The position numbers were made by a program, and so were the translations under genes. Positions 4,900-8,989 of a stretch of 8,989 nucleotides of DNA are shown here, piece by piece (within the stretch, counting starts at the first letter, position 1; each line of letters opens with the position of its first letter). The stretch lies in the NCBI GenBank assembly GCA_945952575.1, contig CAMFIY010000100.1:1-8989 (forward strand). The letters are read 5' to 3'. The DNA comes from an uncultured Leucobacter sp. (GTDB lineage: Bacteria; Actinomycetota; Actinomycetes; Actinomycetales; Microbacteriaceae). The notes under the pieces are model-generated. The model saw only the letters and a program-made list of their open reading frames with translations, searched no databases and was not told where the DNA came from.

Positions 4900-6074
4900 G
4901 GCTGCGGGGTCGGGGGCGGTCGCATGGGCACACAGCGTCCGAGCCGGTCAGGTTGCGGCCCGTGGCTCGCCCCGGGGCGGTCGTCAGCGCCCTGGCGCTG
5001 ATCGTGTTCGTCGCGGCCGGGGCGTTCTTCGCCGGATCCGAGCTCCGGCCGCCCGAAGCTCCGACCTCCGGCGAGGAACGACCGCTCATCACCACCGCGC
5101 GGGTGGAGCTGCGATCGGTCTACGAGGGCATTCAGGTCGTCGGTCGAGTGGTCCCCCCGAAGGAAGTGGCTGTGCATCTCGGCTCGGAGGCCGCAAGACC
5201 CGGAGTCGACCGCAACGTCGTCACGCGCTCGGTGGTGAGTCCGGGGCAGGAGGTGCGTGCCGGCGATCTTCTCGCGGAGATCTCCGGTCGACCCGTACTG
5301 GCGGTGCCGCCGGACACGCCGCTCTATCGCGACCTCAAGATCGGTAGCGTCGGAGAGGACGTCCGGGCGCTGCAGCGCATGCTTCGTGGACTCGGCTACG
5401 CCGTGGACGGTGAGGGTCGGCTCGGCGCCGTGACCATGACCGCGATCGAGCAGTGGTATCGGGGTGCAGGCTACCAATTGGCGAAGCGGAGGCAGCTGGC
5501 TTGGAGCGAGCTGGTGCCGCTGCCCGCGCAGCAGGTGACGATCGTGCGCGCTACTCGGGTGGGCAGGGTCGTCGGAGGCGGAACGCCGATCGCTCTGGGG
5601 CTTCGCGGGAAGCCGCATATCGATCTTCGTGTCGATGCCGGGCAGATCGACGCTTTCCGTTCCGTGAGGTCGGTGTACGTGACGCACGAAGGCAAGGAGT
5701 ACCGAGCGGGCATACGCTCGATCGGGACGCTCGCGACGGACGAGGAGTCCGGCAGATCGAGCTACCCGATCCGAGTGCGCCTTCCCTCGAAGCTCTCCGA
5801 AGATCCCACCCTGACCTCGTTGCCGGTCTCCACCGTACGTCCGGCTGAGCCCTCGCTTGCCGTACCCGTCGTCGCGCTTCGTGAAGACGCCCGAGGGAGG
5901 TACGTCCTCGTTCTTGCATCTCCTGAGGGATCGGAGGGGCAGGGCTCTCCCGAAAGCGCTCCGAAAGAGCAGACCAGGAGGGTCCCGGTCGAAGTGATCG
6001 CGGTTGCCGGGGGATGGGTCGCCGTAGCCGAGGACCCACTCCTCGAGGAAGGCACCCAGCTTCGTGTCGGGTAG
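4896..6074 (+). CDS. Membrane-fusion (HlyD/MacA-like) protein with peptidoglycan-binding domain
   Basis: A 392-residue periplasmic adaptor-like subunit of an ABC exporter. After a basic N-terminus there is one membrane anchor (about 28-47, VVSALALIVFVAAGAFFAG). A split lipoyl/barrel region follows, with the first half around 113-137 (VVSPGQEVRAGDLLAEISG). Residues about 147-193 form a PG_binding_1 domain (GSVGEDVRALQRMLRGLGY ... GAVTMTAIEQWYR). The second half resumes near 211-245. The C-terminus carries typical adaptor strands, VPVVALREDARGRYVLVL (323-340) and RRVPVEVIAVAGGWVAVAE (361-379). The wall-binding domain thus replaces the alpha-helical hairpin of Gram-negative MacA and probably tethers the pump to peptidoglycan. 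The GTG start at 4896 overlaps the lipoprotein stop by four bases (GTGA). Later starts near 4951-4961 are possible, since the first 27 residues are not membrane-embedded. It overlaps the ABC gene by 11 bases, so the two are partners. Confidence 0.9.
   Translation: MRLRGRGRSHGHTASEPVRLRPVARPGAVVSALALIVFVAAGAFFAGSELRPPEAPTSGEERPLITTARVELRSVYEGIQVVGRVVPPKEVAVHLGSEAARPGVDRNVVTRSVVSPGQEVRAGDLLAEISGRPVLAVPPDTPLYRDLKIGSVGEDVRALQRMLRGLGYAVDGEGRLGAVTMTAIEQWYRGAGYQLAKRRQLAWSELVPLPAQQVTIVRATRVGRVVGGGTPIALGLRGKPHIDLRVDAGQIDAFRSVRSVYVTHEGKEYRAGIRSIGTLATDEESGRSSYPIRVRLPSKLSEDPTLTSLPVSTVRPAEPSLAVPVVALREDARGRYVLVLASPEGSEGQGSPESAPKEQTRRVPVEVIAVAGGWVAVAEDPLLEEGTQLRVG
6045..6052 (+). promoter_or_regulatory. Internal ribosome binding site supporting the ABC gene start
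   Basis: GAGGAAGG inside the adaptor gene lies 11 bases before the GTG at 6064. It favours that start over the in-frame GTG at 6085, which has no comparable site. Confidence 0.5.
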
Positions 6075-8094
6075 ATCCGAGCCGGTGCTCCTCAAACTGG
6101 TCGGCGTCACCAGAGAGTTCGGGGACGGAGGATCGGGTCCCGCGCTCGCGGGAGTCGATCTCGAGGTTTCGGCAGGCGAGTTCGTCGCGATCGTCGGCGC
6201 CTCGGGCGCCGGCAAATCCACACTGCTCAACGTGCTCGGCCTGCTCGATTCTCCGACGACGGGCGAGTACTGGCTCGACGGGATCGATACGACCGGGCTG
6301 AACGAGGCGGAACGAGATATCGCGCGTGCGCGGAGCCTGGGTTTCGTCTTTCAGGACGGGCACATGCTCGCGAGAGAAACCGTCGGACAGAACGCCGCGC
6401 TCGGGCTGAGCGTCAATCGCGTCGATCCGGCTCTCCGGCCGGGGATCGTGGCACGGGCGCTCGACACGGTCGGCATGCTCGCCAAGGCGCAGAGTCTTGC
6501 GGCGTCGCTCTCAGGGGGTGAACGGCAGCGCGTCGCCATCGCCCGCGCCATCGCGGCCGGACCGAAGATCATTCTCGCCGATGAGCCGACCGGCGCGCTC
6601 GACGCGGCGAACTCGGCGAACGTCATCGCCACGCTTCGACGATTGAACGAGCACGGGACGACGGTCATCCTGGTCACGCACGACACCCGGATCGCGCAAC
6701 GGGCCGACCGGATCCTCACCATGAGCGATGGCGGGCTCGTCGGCGACGAGACGATTTCTCTGAACGCTGGTTCATCGGTCGAAGCGTTGTCGATGGCAGA
6801 TCCACCGCGCACCGGAGATCCTCCCGAAGCCACCGAGAACGGTCGCGTGGTACCGGTCGGGACCCAGTCGAGATTCTCTCGCGCATGCGAGCGGCTCGCG
6901 GCGGCGGTTTCGAAGCACTCCGTGCATCTGGTGCGCGCCTCACTGCTGCTCACGGCGTTCTCGATCGGAGCCGGCGGGCTGATCGCGGCGCTCGGGTTCA
7001 GCGAAAGCGCGACCGCCCAGGTCACGGACCGCCTCGATGCCTCGGGTCTCGACGCATTCATCGTCACGACCCGAGCGCTCCCGGAGGCGATCCGCAGTGA
7101 ATTCGACCTTGCGCGAGAAGACTCGATGCTGGACGTTGCTGAGGCCGCGCGAAAACGAATGCTGACCCTCTCCGGTGTCACCGACGTCGGGATCCTCGTC
7201 GATCACCCCACCGATGTCGACCTGGCGCGGTTGGACCCGGCCGCAGTGCAGCGCCAGCCGAGACCGCGATCGACGCTCTACATCGCCGATGAGACCTATC
7301 TGAAGTTGCAGGGGATCCGGGTCGGCCAGCACGAGAAAGGCGCCGAGCTGTTCCTCGGGAGCGCCGACTTTCCGGCCGTACTCCTCGGCGCCGAACTGGC
7401 CGACCAGCTCGATCTGAGGGATCCGCGAAGCGGTGATCACGTCTGGATCGACGGCACAGCCGTAGCGGTCTCGGGAGTGATCGATGATGCAGGGAACGAG
7501 CCGAGATTCGGTTCCGCCATCGTGGGCAACCCGGCGCTTGCGGGGATCGTGGAGACCTCGGCCCCGACGCTGCTCGCCGGCACTGAGCCCGGAGCGCCTG
7601 CGCGGCTCGCTCCCGCTACCGGCCGAACGATCTCGCCCGGTGACCCCGGCCTCTTCGAGCCCGAGGTCGTCGCCGACATGAGCGGGCTGAAGGAGGGGAT
7701 CGCGTCGGACATGATCGCGCTCGTGGGAGCGCTGTCCTGGGTGCTTCTCGCGCTGTCAGCGCTGAGCGCCGGCGTCACGGTCCATCTCTCCGTGCATGCG
7801 CGTGCGACCGAGATCGCCCTGCGTCGCGCGGTCGGTGAGAGCAGGAGATCGGTGGCGTTCCAATTCGTGCTCGAAGGACTCACCATCGGCTTCCTCGGCG
7901 GAGTCATCGGCAGCGGTCTGGGCATAGTGCTTCTCGTCGTGTCCACCCGGGTCCTGGGGTGGGCACCGATATTCAGCCCGCAACTCGTCGCCATCGGAGT
8001 GGTGGCAGGAGCTGCGACCGGCGTCCTCGCGTCGGTCTGCCCGGCCGTCATCGCGGCCGGACAGGAGCCGGCGCACGCCGTTCGAGGTGTCTGA
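6064..8094 (+). CDS. MacB-like ABC transporter, ATPase-FtsX permease fusion
   Basis: A 676-residue fused ABC exporter half. The ATPase domain (about 8-235) has Walker A GASGAGKST (45-53), Q-loop Q97, signature LSGGE (149-153), Walker B IILADEP (169-175, catalytic E174), D-loop ALD (178-180) and switch H206, so it should be active. A linker of about 55 residues leads to TM1 (about 290-311), an extracytoplasmic domain of about 240 residues (312-550), and TM2-TM4 (about 551-575, 600-627, 640-664). The motif TEIALRRAVGESRRSVAFQF (582-600...) and the C-terminal EPAHAVRGV are typical of FtsX/MacB permeases. Such type VII ABC machines are mechanotransmitters: they act with an adaptor to move peptides, toxins or lipids outside the membrane rather than pumping across it. 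The adaptor is the overlapping upstream gene. A homodimer is expected. The substrate is unknown; the crystallin-fold protein already has a Sec signal. No strong terminator follows. Confidence 0.93.
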   Translation: MSGRSEPVLLKLVGVTREFGDGGSGPALAGVDLEVSAGEFVAIVGASGAGKSTLLNVLGLLDSPTTGEYWLDGIDTTGLNEAERDIARARSLGFVFQDGHMLARETVGQNAALGLSVNRVDPALRPGIVARALDTVGMLAKAQSLAASLSGGERQRVAIARAIAAGPKIILADEPTGALDAANSANVIATLRRLNEHGTTVILVTHDTRIAQRADRILTMSDGGLVGDETISLNAGSSVEALSMADPPRTGDPPEATENGRVVPVGTQSRFSRACERLAAAVSKHSVHLVRASLLLTAFSIGAGGLIAALGFSESATAQVTDRLDASGLDAFIVTTRALPEAIRSEFDLAREDSMLDVAEAARKRMLTLSGVTDVGILVDHPTDVDLARLDPAAVQRQPRPRSTLYIADETYLKLQGIRVGQHEKGAELFLGSADFPAVLLGAELADQLDLRDPRSGDHVWIDGTAVAVSGVIDDAGNEPRFGSAIVGNPALAGIVETSAPTLLAGTEPGAPARLAPATGRTISPGDPGLFEPEVVADMSGLKEGIASDMIALVGALSWVLLALSALSAGVTVHLSVHARATEIALRRAVGESRRSVAFQFVLEGLTIGFLGGVIGSGLGIVLLVVSTRVLGWAPIFSPQLVAIGVVAGAATGVLASVCPAVIAAGQEPAHAVRGV

Positions 8095-8103
8095 CAAGAC
8101 GGG

Positions 8104-8128
8104 CCCTGCTGAGAGTTCCCAGGCAGGG
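8104..8128 (+). terminator. Weak hairpin after the ABC gene
   Basis: CCCTGC (8104-8109) pairs with GCAGGG (8123-8128) over a 13-base loop, starting 9 bases after the ABC stop. The stem is short, has no T-run and lies just before the next gene's -10 box. It may reduce rather than stop read-through, or be chance. Confidence 0.25.
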
Positions 8129-8134
8129 GAAACC

Positions 8135-8140
8135 TAGAAT
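8135..8140 (+). promoter_or_regulatory. Putative -10 box of a leaderless phosphatase-tlpA transcript
   Basis: TAGAAT matches TANNNT and stands 7 bases before the GTG at 8148, placing the transcription start at about that codon. No clear -35 is seen. It would give the downstream cytochrome-biogenesis genes a promoter separate from the ABC operon. Confidence 0.5.
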
Positions 8141-8147
8141 GGGAGTT

Positions 8148-8780
8148 GTGAGCGACAGACTCCTTCATTTGGTGCGCCATGCCGAGGTCGAGAACCCCGA
8201 GGGCGTGCTCTACGGTCGCCTGCCCGGGTACGGCCTCAGCGAGCTCGGCGCGCGGATGGCGGAGGCCGCCGCGCACGAGCTCCGCGGATCGGATCGCGCT
8301 GCGGTCCGGCTGATCGCCTCCCCTCTGCTGCGCGCGCAGCAGTCCGCCGCCCCCATCTCGCAGGCGATGGGCCTCGAGATCGAGACGGACGAGCGGCTCA
8401 TCGAGCCGACGAACGATTTCGAGGGGCTCCCGAAGAGCGCCTTCGGCAAGCCGGGCAACTGGTGGCGGTTCTGGAATCCGTTCCGTCCGAGCTGGGGCGA
8501 GCCCTACCGACAGATCGCCAATCGCGTGCGCGACGCCATGGACGACGCCTGGGCGGTCCGCGGCACCGGCGACATCATCATGGTCTCTCATCAGGCGGTC
8601 ATCTGGGCCGCGCACCGCGACATCGCCGGCGAGCCGCTGTTCCACAACCCGGCGAAGCGCCGCTGCGAGCTCTCGAGCATCACGAGCTTCGAGCAGCGAG
8701 GCGGGCGCTGGTACGAGGTCGACTACCGCAGCCCGGCCGCCGGACTCCTGGCCCAATCGATCGACGTGGGGGCGGTGTAG
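8148..8780 (+). CDS. Histidine phosphatase family protein
   Basis: A 210-residue branch-1 histidine phosphatase (phosphoglycerate-mutase-like). Numbered from GTG 8148, the catalytic set is complete: LVRHAE with R10 and nucleophile H11, R62 in SPLLRAQQSA, E86 as candidate acid/base in IEPTNDFEG, and H148 in MVSHQAVI. The protein is cytosolic, with no signal or membrane segment, and the substrate cannot be read from sequence. In many actinobacteria this gene stands first in the cluster with the TlpA/ResA-like thioredoxin and CcdA/ResB/CcsB, although a role in cytochrome c maturation is not established by that. Two starts are possible: ATG 8139, with GGGGA 8 bases upstream, or GTG 8148, which lies 7 bases after a TAGAAT box and suits a leaderless transcript. 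I prefer the latter because ATG 8139 overlaps the -10 itself. The next gene begins 2 bases after the stop. Confidence 0.92.
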   Translation: MSDRLLHLVRHAEVENPEGVLYGRLPGYGLSELGARMAEAAAHELRGSDRAAVRLIASPLLRAQQSAAPISQAMGLEIETDERLIEPTNDFEGLPKSAFGKPGNWWRFWNPFRPSWGEPYRQIANRVRDAMDDAWAVRGTGDIIMVSHQAVIWAAHRDIAGEPLFHNPAKRRCELSSITSFEQRGGRWYEVDYRSPAAGLLAQSIDVGAV

Positions 8781-8782
8781 CG

Positions 8783-8989
8783 ATGCCCGGGAAGCATGCA
8801 CGGCGCAGGACCGCGCCCGCCGCGGCCGCCGTCGCGCTGCTGGTGCCGACGTTGCTGCTCACCGCCTGTTCGGGGTCCGGCGGCGGCCCGGCCGACCAGT
8901 GGAACGATGGCTCGGAGAAGGGCTACATCGCGGGGGACGGGTCGACGACCAGCTTCCCCGTCGCGCAGCGCACCGAGCCGGTCGTCTTC
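8783..8989 (+). CDS. TlpA/ResA-like thioredoxin-family lipoprotein (5' part)
   Basis: The first 69 codons of a gene cut by the right edge. A basic start (KHARRR), an Ala/Leu/Val core and the lipobox LTAC put a lipidated Cys at residue 29, followed by a Ser/Gly linker. The mature start (KGYIAGDGSTTSFPVAQRTEPVVF) resembles the segment before the thioredoxin domain in actinobacterial TlpA/ResA-like lipoproteins, which reduce apocytochrome c cysteines outside the membrane for haem attachment. The CxxC active site lies beyond the window, so the call rests on this segment and on the phosphatase-tlpA gene order. A G-rich stretch (8768-8772) about 10 bases upstream can serve as ribosome binding site, inside the end of the phosphatase gene. 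The two are almost certainly one operon; ccdA, resB and ccsB would be expected next. Confidence 0.7.
   Translation, partial: MPGKHARRRTAPAAAAVALLVPTLLLTACSGSGGGPADQWNDGSEKGYIAGDGSTTSFPVAQRTEPVVF

Noticed and set aside
4836..6230. 464-residue - strand open frame
   Set aside because: Antisense to the adaptor gene, whose domains are clear. The translated product is Arg/Ser/Pro-rich and lacks any family features.
8139..8141. ATG start for the histidine phosphatase
   Set aside because: It overlaps the TAGAAT -10 candidate, so it would not be in a transcript starting near 8148. Kept as an alternative because GGGGA lies 8 bases before it.
7437..8801. 454-residue - strand open frame
   Set aside because: Antisense to both the MacB-like permease and the histidine phosphatase, which have intact motifs. 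It spans two real genes and has no domain.

Overview
The window is GC-rich with strongly G/C-ending codons, and several genes follow start-region layouts typical of actinobacteria. An archaeal-type AspRS without the bacterial GAD insertion, and a histidine phosphatase followed by a TlpA-like lipoprotein, suggest Micrococcales, possibly Microbacteriaceae such as a Leucobacter-like organism. The taxonomic placement is inference; no rRNA or other marker is present. I see no tRNA, rRNA, CRISPR array, transposase or clear prophage block.

Left part (1-3351). The 3' end of an unrecognised + strand gene converges on a YqaJ-type exonuclease gene (- strand). A hairpin-rich divergent region separates the exonuclease from an OmpR-family response regulator that has no sensor kinase beside it. 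The regulator gene ends in a strong stem-loop terminator and converges on the aspS-like gene (- strand). Between the two genes lies an 83-bp palindromic element that looks like a REP/MITE-type dispersed repeat.

Central part (3352-8094). A near-consensus promoter (TTGACA-N17-TAGTGT) with overlapping inverted repeats drives a compact four-gene unit: a small secreted beta/gamma-crystallin-fold protein with calcium-binding motifs; a cysteine-rich lipoprotein; a membrane-fusion protein carrying a peptidoglycan-binding domain between its lipoyl halves; and a MacB-like ABC ATPase-permease fusion. All three internal junctions are stop/start overlaps, so the genes are probably co-translated. Together they read as a Gram-positive MacA/MacB-like machine linked to a small secreted Greek-key protein. 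A bacteriocin or toxin export/immunity role, or a cell-envelope defence role, is the most interesting hypothesis. This is the best candidate for an undescribed system here.

Right part (8095-8989). A histidine phosphatase gene is followed after 2 bases by the start of a TlpA/ResA-like lipoprotein gene cut by the window edge. In actinobacteria this pair commonly opens the System II cytochrome c maturation cluster (ccdA, resB, ccsB).

Three genes (regulator, aspS, phosphatase) have a TANNNT hexamer 6-7 bases before the start codon and no usable Shine-Dalgarno, the arrangement expected for leaderless transcripts.
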